Assembly: GCA_007120745.1 (NCBI GenBank)
Contig: SKNC01000049.1
Span: forward strand, 1-8,325
Length of the DNA stretch: 8,325 nucleotides
Reading direction: 5' to 3'
DNA from: Bacillota bacterium
Lineage (GTDB): Bacteria; Bacillota; Dethiobacteria; SKNC01
Shown: positions 1-6,429 of the stretch, piece by piece
Numbering within the stretch: the first letter of the stretch is position 1
Layout of the letters: each line of letters opens with the position of its first letter
Notes under the pieces: model-generated
Seen by the model: the letters and a program-made list of their open reading frames with translations, nothing else
Database searches by the model: none
What the model was told of the DNA's origin: nothing
Position numbers and translations under genes: made by a program

Positions 1-28
1 CGATGCTCTACCACTGAGCTACTTCCGC
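1..28 (-). tRNA. tRNA-Gly, 5' part only (cut by window edge)
   Basis: The reverse strand reads GCGGAAG, then the D-arm with AGCTCAGTGGTAGAGC, then the start of the anticodon stem. This is the usual 5' half of a Firmicutes tRNA-Gly(GCC). The anticodon lies outside the window, so the identity rests on the acceptor and D-arm only. It is the last of four tRNAs in transcription order, and one base (29) separates it from the CCA of tRNA-Phe. Confidence 0.75.
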
Positions 29-29
29 A

Positions 30-105
<76 letters not shown>

Positions 106-181
106 TGGCGGAGCTGACGGGACTTGAACCCGCGATCTCCGGCTTGACAGGCCGGCATGTTAACCACTACACCACAGCTCC
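106..181 (-). tRNA. tRNA-Asp (anticodon GTC)
   Basis: A 76-nt cloverleaf on the minus strand. The acceptor stem GGAGCTG pairs with CAGCTCC, the anticodon stem CCGGC/GCCGG encloses the loop CTGTCAA, giving anticodon GTC, and the T-arm has GTTCAAG. The discriminator is G, the canonical tRNA-Asp identity base, followed by an encoded CCA (106-108). Seven bases separate it from tRNA-Val, and none separate it from tRNA-Phe. Confidence 0.96.
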
Positions 182-188
182 TCATATA

Positions 189-264
189 TGGTGGGCGAAA
201 CAGGGCTTGAACCTGTGACCCCCTGCTTGTAAGGCAGGTGCTCTCCCAACTGAGCTATCCGCCC
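189..264 (-). tRNA. tRNA-Val (anticodon TAC)
   Basis: A 76-nt cloverleaf on the minus strand. The acceptor stem GGGCGGA pairs with TTCGCCC, with one G-U pair. The anticodon stem CCTGC/GCAGG encloses the loop CTTACAA, giving anticodon TAC, and the T-arm has GTTCAAG. The discriminator is A, with an encoded CCA (189-191). It is the first tRNA of the transcript; the nearer promoter would start RNA only a few bases before its 5' end. Confidence 0.96.
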
Positions 265-275
265 GGCACTTAACT

Positions 276-304
276 AGTATACACAAATAATTTTTAAAAG
301 TCAA
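276..304 (-). promoter_or_regulatory. sigma-A promoter of the tRNA cluster (proximal)
   Basis: On the minus strand TTGACT (304-299), a 17-base spacer and TATACT (281-276) match five of six bases at each hexamer. The predicted start near 269 lies about five bases before tRNA-Val, as is common for stable RNA operons. Confidence 0.85.
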
Positions 305-346
305 TAGCCTTTCAACTGACTTTATTTTATCAAAATCTGTTACTCA

Positions 347-375
347 ATTATAGCAGAGAACCTCTGAAAAGACAA
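347..375 (-). promoter_or_regulatory. second, upstream promoter for the tRNA cluster
   Basis: On the minus strand TTGTCT (375-370), a 17-base spacer and a perfect TATAAT (352-347), preceded by TG to form an extended -10 (TGCTATAAT). It lies between the rex stop codon and the proximal tRNA promoter, so it would add a second start about 70 bases further upstream. The spacer contains a hyphenated palindrome, CAGAG-AAC-CTCTG (354-366), which could be an operator. Confidence 0.65.
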
Positions 376-384
376 GAATTGAAC

Positions 385-1029
385 TTACACCGAATCTTTT
401 TCTTCCTCAAGAACGGTGAAATAGAAAAGGCTCTGAAGTTCAATGGTCAGGTCTATATTGTGAACATGAACGTAATCCGGGACATTCAGCTTCGTGGGGG
501 CAAAATTTAGAATTGCCGTTACTCCTGACTTAACAAGTTTGTTTACCACGGTCTGAGCCTGAGATGAAGGGATGGTCAATATAGCCACTTTAACATTATA
601 TTTGTCAATAACTTCGGGCATACAATCAAGATGCTGAACCATCAATCCTTCCACGCTTTTCCCAATCACTTCATCCGAAATATCAAACAAGCCCACCACA
701 CCAATATAAGGGTTTTTAATAAGGTTATAACGGCCAAAAGCCGTACCCAGATCGCCGGCCCCAACTACAATAGTATGGTTCTCTTTATCCAAACCAATAA
801 TGTTTAATAATTTTTCCCTCAAAAAGACCGTATTGTAACCTGTTCCCCTGGTTCCGAAAGCACCAAAGTAAGCCAGGTCTTTACGAATCTGTTCCGCTGT
901 AAACCCCGTTCGGCTGCTTAAAGTCCGGGAAGAAATGATGTCCACATCTTTTTTTATAAGATTGTCTAAGATTCTCAGGTAAATGGGTAATCGCCTGATT
1001 ATTGAAAAAGGCGCATTACGTCGCGGCAT
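385..1029 (-). CDS. rex: redox-sensing transcriptional repressor Rex
   Basis: A 214-residue protein with the Rex architecture and usual length. An N-terminal winged helix (about 1-80) has the recognition region TAEQIRKDLAYFGAFG (44-59) and the wing RGTGYN (61-66). A Rossmann NAD(H) domain follows, with VGAGDLG at 89-95, an acid ending the second strand (D116 in FDISD) and NFAP at 175-178. The C-terminal helix NIDLTIELQSLFYF (191-204) is the one exchanged between subunits. Rex family repressors sense the NADH/NAD+ ratio and leave DNA when NADH is high; targets are usually fermentation and respiration genes. The ATG at 1029 has AGGAGG at 1045-1040. The gene follows hepT by 59 bases and is probably cotranscribed with it. 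I found no convincing Rex operator (TTGTGAA-N4-TTCACAA type) in the window, so its targets are probably elsewhere. Confidence 0.96.
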   Translation of the reverse strand: MPRRNAPFSIIRRLPIYLRILDNLIKKDVDIISSRTLSSRTGFTAEQIRKDLAYFGAFGTRGTGYNTVFLREKLLNIIGLDKENHTIVVGAGDLGTAFGRYNLIKNPYIGVVGLFDISDEVIGKSVEGLMVQHLDCMPEVIDKYNVKVAILTIPSSQAQTVVNKLVKSGVTAILNFAPTKLNVPDYVHVHNIDLTIELQSLFYFTVLEEEKDSV

Positions 1030-1088
1030 ACCATCAAGGCCTCCTTACTCCTTGAATAAGAGCATATATATTTGGCACCCATGCAGTA

Positions 1089-2057
1089 TTAGTAAAACCT
1101 TTTTAGTATAAAACGAGCTAAAAATTCCAGCGTATGCCTGTTAGAACTTTCCGGAAAAATCTTCAGTTCATCAACAGCTCTGTTAATATAATCTTCCGCC
1201 AGGCGATACGTACCTTCATAGGCACCGGTATTTTTAATCTCCCGGACCATATTTTCTAAAAGCGGTTGATCAATCTGCCTTTCAATGATTTTGCTTTTGA
1301 AATAATCTCCATTTGTTGATTTATCCAGCATGTATATGACAGGCAGTGTAATGGTACCATATCTTAAGTCATTGCCTACGGGCTTCCCCGTTTTATCTGC
1401 TTCCCCTAAGAAATCCAAAAGGTCATCGGTAATTTGAAATGCCATCCCCAGGTTATGACCATAAGCAGCCATAGCCTTTATTTCTTTGTCACTGGCACCC
1501 GTTACCACTCCACCGCTTTCACAGCTGGCAGATATAAACAATGCCGTTTTCTTATTCACCCGATCCAGGTATACTTCCTCGGTAATACCGGCTTCAAAGA
1601 TTTCGTCCAGCTGCTGTATTTCCCCTTCAGACATCTTTTCCACCACATTAGACATAATGTTTATCAAAGATAAAGACCTGAATTGGGTTAGTATGGCAAA
1701 TGCCTTGGCAAATAAATAGTCTCCCATCAAAACGGAAACCTGGTTGCCCCATTTTGAATTCACAGAAGGCAGTCCACGGCGAACATCAGCACTATCAACT
1801 ACATCATCATGCACCAGAGTAGCGGAATGGATTAGTTCAATGGCTACTGCCACAGGAATGTAGTTTTCCAAATCCTTGCGCTTTAATTTCGCACATAAAA
1901 AGAATAATGCTGGCCTAAGTCTTTTACCAGCAGAACTCAATAAATGAGAAGAAATATCTGCTACTAATTTGTCCTGAGTGTTTAATGCCGCCTCTAAACT
2001 ATTTTCAAATTTTTGCAGTTCTCTTTCTATACCGGCAAATACTTCATTTACCCTCAT
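1089..2057 (-). CDS. hepT: trans-polyprenyl diphosphate synthase, heptaprenyl type (component II)
   Basis: A 322-residue all-trans prenyltransferase of normal family length. It condenses isopentenyl diphosphate onto an allylic diphosphate to make a long isoprenoid chain, most likely the menaquinone side chain. Visible motifs are GKRLRP (44-49), the first aspartate-rich motif HDDVVD (83-88), the second ITDDLLD (209-215) and KPVGNDLRYGT (225-235). The residues at -5 and -4 before the first DDxxD are Ala79 and Thr80. They are small rather than aromatic, which in this family allows long products (about C30 or more). The exact length cannot be read from the sequence, and octaprenyl or solanesyl synthases look alike. 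No small HepS-like partner is in the window. The ATG at 2057 follows GGTGGTGAT, one base off the ideal GGAGGTGAT. It lies between hdrB (178-bp gap) and rex. Confidence 0.9.
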   Translation of the reverse strand: MRVNEVFAGIERELQKFENSLEAALNTQDKLVADISSHLLSSAGKRLRPALFFLCAKLKRKDLENYIPVAVAIELIHSATLVHDDVVDSADVRRGLPSVNSKWGNQVSVLMGDYLFAKAFAILTQFRSLSLINIMSNVVEKMSEGEIQQLDEIFEAGITEEVYLDRVNKKTALFISASCESGGVVTGASDKEIKAMAAYGHNLGMAFQITDDLLDFLGEADKTGKPVGNDLRYGTITLPVIYMLDKSTNGDYFKSKIIERQIDQPLLENMVREIKNTGAYEGTYRLAEDYINRAVDELKIFPESSNRHTLEFLARFILKRFY

Positions 2058-2122
2058 CCAATCACCACCCTGGTTGATAACGTAATGCTGTATTTTTGCT
2101 CTTTAGGTTTATGGAGAGTGCC

Positions 2123-2189
2123 AAAAAACCTGGATCATTGGATTAGAGCTTAATCAGTATATAAAACAATCAATGACAGCTCTATCCAG
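2123..2189 (-). repeat. overlapping inverted repeats ending in a T6 tract, between hdrB and hepT
   Basis: In the minus-strand transcript GGATAGAGCT (2187-2178) can pair with AGCTCTAATCC (2150-2140) with one bulged base. Alternatively CTGGAT (2189-2184) can pair with ATCCAG (2135-2130), which is followed by G and six Ts (2128-2123). The two pairings share bases 2184-2187, so they exclude each other. This could be an hdrB terminator or a leader structure for hepT; the loops are long (27 and 48 bases), so support is modest. Confidence 0.35.
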
Positions 2190-2235
2190 AATTATAATAT
2201 CTGTATAGAGTAACAAATTTTCTTTAACGTATATT

Positions 2236-3105
2236 TTAAGCAAACTGCTTTTCTTTTAATAATGAAGCTGTACTCACAAAATGCTTATGCATGCCCAATT
2301 CTTTGGGGCTAAAGCCGAAACTCAAGCCAACCAGTTCGGTAATTTCGAAAACGGGCATATTGTACTTGACATTGTATTCTTTTTCCGTAGCCGCCTGCCG
2401 TAATTCCAGGTTAAGCTGACACATGGGACAGGCAGTCACCAGACAGTCGGCGCCACTGGCCTGAGCCATGGAGAATATTTCGTTGGTTAGTTTTAAAATT
2501 ACTTCCGTCTTGGAAATCGCTAAACCGCCGCCGCAGCACTCTGTCTTATATGGCCAGACGATGGTCTCTGCACCCAGGGCATCGACTATTCGATCCATAG
2601 TCTGGGGATTTTCAGGATTATCAAACTTGGTTAATGCGGGGGGTTTCACTAAAAGACAACCATAATAGCAAGCTACTTTAAGGCCAGAAAGCTTTTTCTG
2701 TATCTGTTCTGTGATTTTATCAATTCCAATCTTGTCATGCAGAAATTCTACCATATTAACGGCGGTATTGGTACCCTTGTAGTCGCGGCCAATAGCGTCG
2801 TTAACTTTTGCTCTCATATCTTCGTCAGTATTCACTGCCTCGACCGCAGCCAGCATTCTGTTATAACAGGCAGCACAGGGAGCCAGTACGTCCAGACCTT
2901 CCTCTTCTGCGATGGCCAGGTTACGGGCATTCAGGGCTATAGGTAAAAAGAGATCTGACTGGTGAGCCGGAGATGCTCCACAGCAATTCCAATCAGGAAT
3001 TTCCCAAAGCTCAACCCCCAATTTTTTGGCTACCAGCTTGTTGGAAAGATGATATTCAATACCTGTTGATTCCAGAGAACAACCGGGATAGTATGCTATC
3101 TTCAT
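2236..3105 (-). CDS. hdrB: HdrB-like heterodisulfide reductase subunit B (two CCG domains)
   Basis: A 289-residue protein with the length and cysteine pattern of HdrB. Two CxnCCGxnCxxC domains are complete: C9, C41-C42-G, C77xxC80, then C150, C190-C191-G, C226xxC229. C146 and C221 are extra. In methanogen HdrB these cysteines hold two non-cubane [4Fe-4S] clusters that reduce the CoM-S-S-CoB disulfide. In bacteria lacking those thiols the substrate is usually unknown, and related proteins act with flavin-based electron bifurcation or quinone-linked complexes. No membrane segment is seen, so it is presumably cytoplasmic. The hdrC stop and this start overlap as TAATG (one base), with the ribosome site AAAGGAG inside the hdrC end, which implies coupled translation. 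No hdrA, mvhD or flavoprotein gene is adjacent, so the electron donor must be encoded elsewhere or be different. Confidence 0.9.
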   Translation of the reverse strand: MKIAYYPGCSLESTGIEYHLSNKLVAKKLGVELWEIPDWNCCGASPAHQSDLFLPIALNARNLAIAEEEGLDVLAPCAACYNRMLAAVEAVNTDEDMRAKVNDAIGRDYKGTNTAVNMVEFLHDKIGIDKITEQIQKKLSGLKVACYYGCLLVKPPALTKFDNPENPQTMDRIVDALGAETIVWPYKTECCGGGLAISKTEVILKLTNEIFSMAQASGADCLVTACPMCQLNLELRQAATEKEYNVKYNMPVFEITELVGLSFGFSPKELGMHKHFVSTASLLKEKQFA

Positions 3106-3677
3106 TATTTCGCTCCTTTCATTTCCCGCATTTTCTTAAAGATATTAGCGACTTCTTTTCTACCTTTAATCAGGTGGGGGAAAGGACTGATTTTCCCCAG
3201 CTTCATCATTCCTGGGGCTACGTCCATACCGGACATAAAATTACCTGAGCGGGTATTATACAGCATGGTCAAACCTGCTTCATACAGTCTGCCGGTATAC
3301 TGTACTGTTTTAAGAAAAGAATCGTTAAATACGTCTACATTTTTTTCAGCTACGGGATACCCCTTTTCTTTAGAAAGAACCCGTAATGTGTCATGAAGAT
3401 GGGGGATATTTAAGTTGCGTGGACAGCGGGAATAACAGTTGCCGCATCCAACACACAGCCAAATCATACTTGCCTTAAAAACTTCATCAACCATACCAGC
3501 CTGCAGCATTTTTACAATCTGACGGGGGCTGTAATCGCTGATATAAGTCACTGGACAACCAGCGGCACAGGTTCCACACTGGAAGCACCTGTTAACATCC
3601 ACATGGCTTTTGTGTTCTATCTCCGATAGCGTGGATTCAGAAGCTTTCAATGCCGTATTCATTGCTACCTGTTCCAT
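3105..3677 (-). CDS. hdrC: HdrC-like ferredoxin subunit, two [4Fe-4S] clusters
   Basis: A 190-residue iron-sulfur protein of HdrC type and usual length. It has two complete cluster motifs, C31xxC34xxC37xxxC41P and C75xxC78xxC81xxxC85P, followed by a helical C-terminal half (about 95-190) that in HdrC docks on HdrB. Its role in the family is to pass electrons from HdrA or another donor to the HdrB clusters. The ATG at 3677 is preceded by AGGAGG (3689-3684) at six bases, an excellent site; a second ATG at codon 6 has none. It is the first gene of the hdrC-hdrB pair and overlaps hdrB by one base. Upstream lies a 224-bp AT-rich gap to the malic enzyme gene. A TATAAT sits at 3831-3826 on this strand but lacks a good -35, so the promoter is unresolved. 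Confidence 0.9.
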   Translation of the reverse strand: MEQVAMNTALKASESTLSEIEHKSHVDVNRCFQCGTCAAGCPVTYISDYSPRQIVKMLQAGMVDEVFKASMIWLCVGCGNCYSRCPRNLNIPHLHDTLRVLSKEKGYPVAEKNVDVFNDSFLKTVQYTGRLYEAGLTMLYNTRSGNFMSGMDVAPGMMKLGKISPFPHLIKGRKEVANIFKKMREMKGAK

Positions 3678-3901
3678 AAAACTCCTCCTTTTAATTAATT
3701 TAGAAAATACTTAAAGAAATACTCACCTCTTTGCCGTTATGTACACTAAAAATAGAATAATAGTATGATTTTTGCCATTTTAAAAAAGAGATTGAGCATT
3801 ACGTTCCTCAGTATTTTATTTAATAATTATAGTTCGACATATTTTTAAGTTTCCCTTTTTAATCAATAATTTTTTTATTTAATTTTATAAATCGGCCGTA
3901 T

Positions 3902-5176
3902 TTACCTGGATTTTAATGTTTTTATCATTTTTACGGTCTTGTCAAATATTTCCTGAGGACTGATCTCACGGCCCGCTGCCCCGGTTTCTAATGCACCAGC
4001 AGCAACAGCGCAAGCAACAGCAGGCGCCACCCTGGGGTCAAAAACATCCGGCACAATATAACGGTCTGTCAATTCCTTGTCTGCAATTAGATTTGCAATG
4101 GCTTTAGCAGCCATTACCTTCATCTCATCATTGATGTTCCTGGCCCTCACTTCCATGGCTCCTCTTAAAACTCCTGGGAAAGCCAGTACATTGTTGATTT
4201 GGTTGGGGAAATCTGAACGGCCGGTAGCCACAACTCCGGCGCCCACAGCCCAGGCTTCCTCGGGCATAATCTCCGGAACAGGGTTGGCCAGGGCAAAAAT
4301 GATAGGCTTCTTTGCCATTAACCTAACCATCTCCCCAGTTAAAGCCCCCGCTGCGGATACCCCAACAAAAACATCAGCGTCTTTCACCGCAGTTTCCAAT
4401 GTTCTTCGCTCCTCGGGGATGTTTATATAATCCTCTTCAGAAACCGTCATGCTGGCAATTTCCTCTTTATATGAATTCATCTCCCGCTTACGCCCGGAAT
4501 AGATGATTCCTGTGGAATCACACAAAACCATGTTTTTCGCTCCTAAATACAGTAAAAGCTTCGTGATTGCAATCCCCGCCGCACCGGCACCGTTGATAAC
4601 TACTTTAATCTCATCCATTTTTTTGTTGGTTACTTTTAACGCATTAAAGAGTCCGGCAGTCACCACAATGGCTGTCCCATGCTGGTCATCATGGAAGACC
4701 GGCACTTCTGTCTCTCTTTTCAATCGTTCCTCAATGTAAAAACATCTAGGTGCAGAAATATCCTCCAGGTTGATTCCACCAAAGGAGGGGGTAAGCAGCT
4801 TAACGGTTTCCACGATAGTGTCCGCATCTTGAGAACTTATACAGACAGGGAATGCATCCAGCCCTCCGAAAGATTTAAATAAAATAGCTTTTCCCTCCAT
4901 AACGGGAAGAGCTGCTCCTGCTCCAATATTCCCTAAACCTAACACCGCAGAACCGTCCGTAATTATGGCCACCATATTTCCTTTAGATGTATATTCATAA
5001 ATTTTTTCCGAATCCCGGTATATTTCCCTACAGGGTTCAGCTACACCAGGAGTGTAGGCCAGGCTTAAATCTTCTTTATTGAGAATATTAACTTTACTAA
5101 TTACCTCAATTTTTCCCTGGTTTCTGCTGTGCAGCTCCAAAGCCTCCTGAATTAAGCTTTTCTTCTCTGAAGTCAA
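3902..5176 (-). CDS. NAD(P)-dependent malic enzyme (malate oxidative decarboxylation)
   Basis: Converts L-malate to pyruvate and CO2 with reduction of NAD(P)+, linking the C4 acids to pyruvate. This is the short bacterial form of about 424 residues, without a phosphotransacetylase-like tail. Counting from the TTG start, the catalytic tyrosine region YTPGVAEPC begins at 41, the lysine region MEGKAILFKSFGG at 93-105, metal ligands fall in NLEDIS (136-141) and HDDQHGTA (162-169), the cofactor-fold glycines are GAGAAG (196-201), and the late motif ATGRSDFPNQINN is at 317-329. Asp220 near the end of the second Rossmann strand hints at NAD, but cofactor choice is not certain. I place the start at TTG 5176 because GGAGG (5188-5184) sits seven bases upstream. 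The frame extends to a GTG at 5200, but that codon has no ribosome site and the Shine-Dalgarno would then lie inside the gene. Confidence 0.93.
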   Translation of the reverse strand: MTSEKKSLIQEALELHSRNQGKIEVISKVNILNKEDLSLAYTPGVAEPCREIYRDSEKIYEYTSKGNMVAIITDGSAVLGLGNIGAGAALPVMEGKAILFKSFGGLDAFPVCISSQDADTIVETVKLLTPSFGGINLEDISAPRCFYIEERLKRETEVPVFHDDQHGTAIVVTAGLFNALKVTNKKMDEIKVVINGAGAAGIAITKLLLYLGAKNMVLCDSTGIIYSGRKREMNSYKEEIASMTVSEEDYINIPEERRTLETAVKDADVFVGVSAAGALTGEMVRLMAKKPIIFALANPVPEIMPEEAWAVGAGVVATGRSDFPNQINNVLAFPGVLRGAMEVRARNINDEMKVMAAKAIANLIADKELTDRYIVPDVFDPRVAPAVACAVAAGALETGAAGREISPQEIFDKTVKMIKTLKSR

Positions 5177-5322
5177 TCTTCTCCCTCCCCAAAACAACAC
5201 AGATAATTCTTTTTGTTCATATCTTTAGACAACCAATTAAAAAATCCTGCCCGACTATGTGATTATTCTCTCTTTTATACATATGAGTAGGTACTGGTCA
5301 TCATTCCCACCGCTGCAGGATC

Positions 5323-5352
5323 AAAATAAAAATCCCTTAAAATACAGGATTT
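5323..5352 (-). terminator. weak intrinsic terminator after mnmM
   Basis: In the minus-strand RNA AAATCC (5352-5347) pairs with GGATTT (5335-5330) across an 11-base loop, followed by TTATTTT. It lies 15 bases past the mnmM stop. The stem is short and AU-rich, so readthrough into the malic enzyme gene is likely. Confidence 0.35.
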
Positions 5353-5367
5353 ATTCACAGCAGGTCC

Positions 5368-5928
5368 TCATAATTTCTCTACAGCCACTAAAAAAGGAGA
5401 CTCTTTTGTGTTTAAGAATTTATATAGAAGAACCCGGTATTTTTTTTTGTTCAGGTTTTTCACATACTTTTCTAGATAATTCCATTCTTCCTGCTCGCCT
5501 GGATGTCCGGTATATACCACCAGAGTGATTACCCCTTCAGAAGAAAGGAGGTTCAAGGAAGCTTCTACACCTCCTATGGTATGATTCGGCCGGGTTACAA
5601 TACTGTGGTCCCCACCAGGAAGGTAGCCCAGGTTAAACATTACCGCGGATACTTCTTCTCCAATATATTTTTCAATATGTTCATGTCCGTCCTTAATTAA
5701 TTGTGCCCGGGATATCAGTCCATTCTGCTGCAGCAAGTTTTTCGTATTTATAATAGCTTTTTCTTGAACATCAAAGGCGAATACCCTCCCCTTTTCCCCT
5801 ACTAACCGGGCCAAAAAAAGAGTATCATTCCCATTCCCTGCCGTTGCATCTATAACCGAATCCCCTGACTTAACGAATCTTCCCACAGTCATATGGGCAA
5901 ACTCCAGAGTTCTTAATAACTTCTGCAT
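5368..5928 (-). CDS. mnmM: class I SAM methyltransferase, MnmM/YtqB family (tRNA wobble uridine)
   Basis: A 186-residue Rossmann-fold methyltransferase matching the YtqB (rRNA_methylase-like) family in length and motifs. The SAM-binding loop DATAGNGNDTLFLA is at 27-40, an acid ends the second strand (D53 in FAFDVQ), and the family motifs FNLGYLPGGD (98-107) and YTGHPGEQEEW (139-149) are present. In Bacillus subtilis and Staphylococcus aureus this family (MnmM) methylates 5-aminomethyl-2-thiouridine at tRNA position 34, the last step towards mnm5s2U. That function is inferred here by family resemblance. The ATG at 5928 has a purine-rich leader with GGAGG at 5944-5940. Its promoter lies in the 163-bp divergent gap shared with the small membrane protein gene; I see no strong -35/-10 pair on this strand. 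Confidence 0.85.
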   Translation of the reverse strand: MQKLLRTLEFAHMTVGRFVKSGDSVIDATAGNGNDTLFLARLVGEKGRVFAFDVQEKAIINTKNLLQQNGLISRAQLIKDGHEHIEKYIGEEVSAVMFNLGYLPGGDHSIVTRPNHTIGGVEASLNLLSSEGVITLVVYTGHPGEQEEWNYLEKYVKNLNKKKYRVLLYKFLNTKESPFLVAVEKL

Positions 5929-6011
5929 GTTTTCTTCTCCCTCCAGGTCGGTGCAATCAGCATGAACTGGTATTTTGGTAATAATTTATGAAGTCCTTTT
6001 AACAAAAGTCA

Positions 6012-6040
6012 TTGGAGAGTTCATGAATATTTGATATAAT
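6012..6040 (+). promoter_or_regulatory. extended -10 promoter for the small membrane protein gene
   Basis: A perfect TATAAT (6035-6040) is preceded by TG in the extended position (TGATATAAT). A weak TTGGAG (6012-6017) lies 17 bases upstream. The start would be near 6047, giving a leader of about 45 bases. Confidence 0.65.
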
Positions 6041-6091
6041 CTTAATTGAATTTATACAAAAAGTGTTAATTACTGAAAGGGGTTAAATGCT

Positions 6092-6406
6092 TTGAAACGT
6101 TTTATTACAGTTTTAGTTATTTCCTGTCTATTGGTATTAATCATACCCTCTTTAGATTATTATTACCTGTCCCAGGGGAACCTCTTTGGCCTTTGGACCG
6201 GACTATTTGGAGCATTTGTAGGAGCGACCTTAATCTTAATTGGATTGGTTTTTGTTCTGTTCTCCGGAGTGATTATTTTTTTTAAAAAACCGCTTGCCAA
6301 AAATATCTCCCTGAATGGCCTTTCTATTATTGGCATCGGTATTCTTACCGCTCTTTCAACCACTATCTTTTGGTTCATCTTGGGACAACCTATGCTGACC
6401 TTATAA
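6092..6406 (+). CDS. small integral membrane protein, unknown function
   Basis: A 104-residue very hydrophobic protein that I do not recognise. Likely membrane segments are residues 4-20, about 32-64 (long enough for one long or two short helices) and 73-97. KK at 65-66 marks a cytoplasmic loop, and MKR leads the first helix. No lipobox, cysteine pair or conserved catalytic motif is visible. The start is TTG at 6092: GAAAGGGG (6075-6082) is placed for it, and the nearby ATG at 6087 opens only ATG-CTT-TGA. A recognisable promoter and ribosome site, plus an open frame without overlap on either neighbour, support a real gene. It is the only complete plus-strand gene, diverges from mnmM and converges on the antiporter with a 23-bp AT-rich gap. 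A minus-strand frame inside it is a shadow. Confidence 0.75.
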   Translation: MKRFITVLVISCLLVLIIPSLDYYYLSQGNLFGLWTGLFGAFVGATLILIGLVFVLFSGVIIFFKKPLAKNISLNGLSIIGIGILTALSTTIFWFILGQPMLTL

Positions 6407-6429
6407 AAAAATCTATTTTTGTCTTTTTA

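Noticed and set aside
2973..3248. Plus-strand open frame of 91 codons across the hdrC/hdrB junction, and similar plus-strand frames over hepT, malic enzyme and mnmM
   Set aside because: All lie opposite genes with clear family motifs and lack start signals, so they are shadows.
3826..3831. TATAAT on the minus strand as the hdrC promoter
   Set aside because: No acceptable -35 at 16-18 bases in a very AT-rich gap where such hexamers arise by chance.
5999..6005. TTAACAA as part of a Rex operator near the mnmM/membrane protein divergent promoters
   Set aside because: Only a half-site; the partner half four bases upstream does not match, and other TTGTnAA-like words in the window also lack a matching second half.
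6407..6429. A-tract/T-tract between the convergent membrane protein and antiporter genes as a bidirectional terminator
   Set aside because: Only an A5/T5 pairing without any G-C pair is possible, too weak to call.
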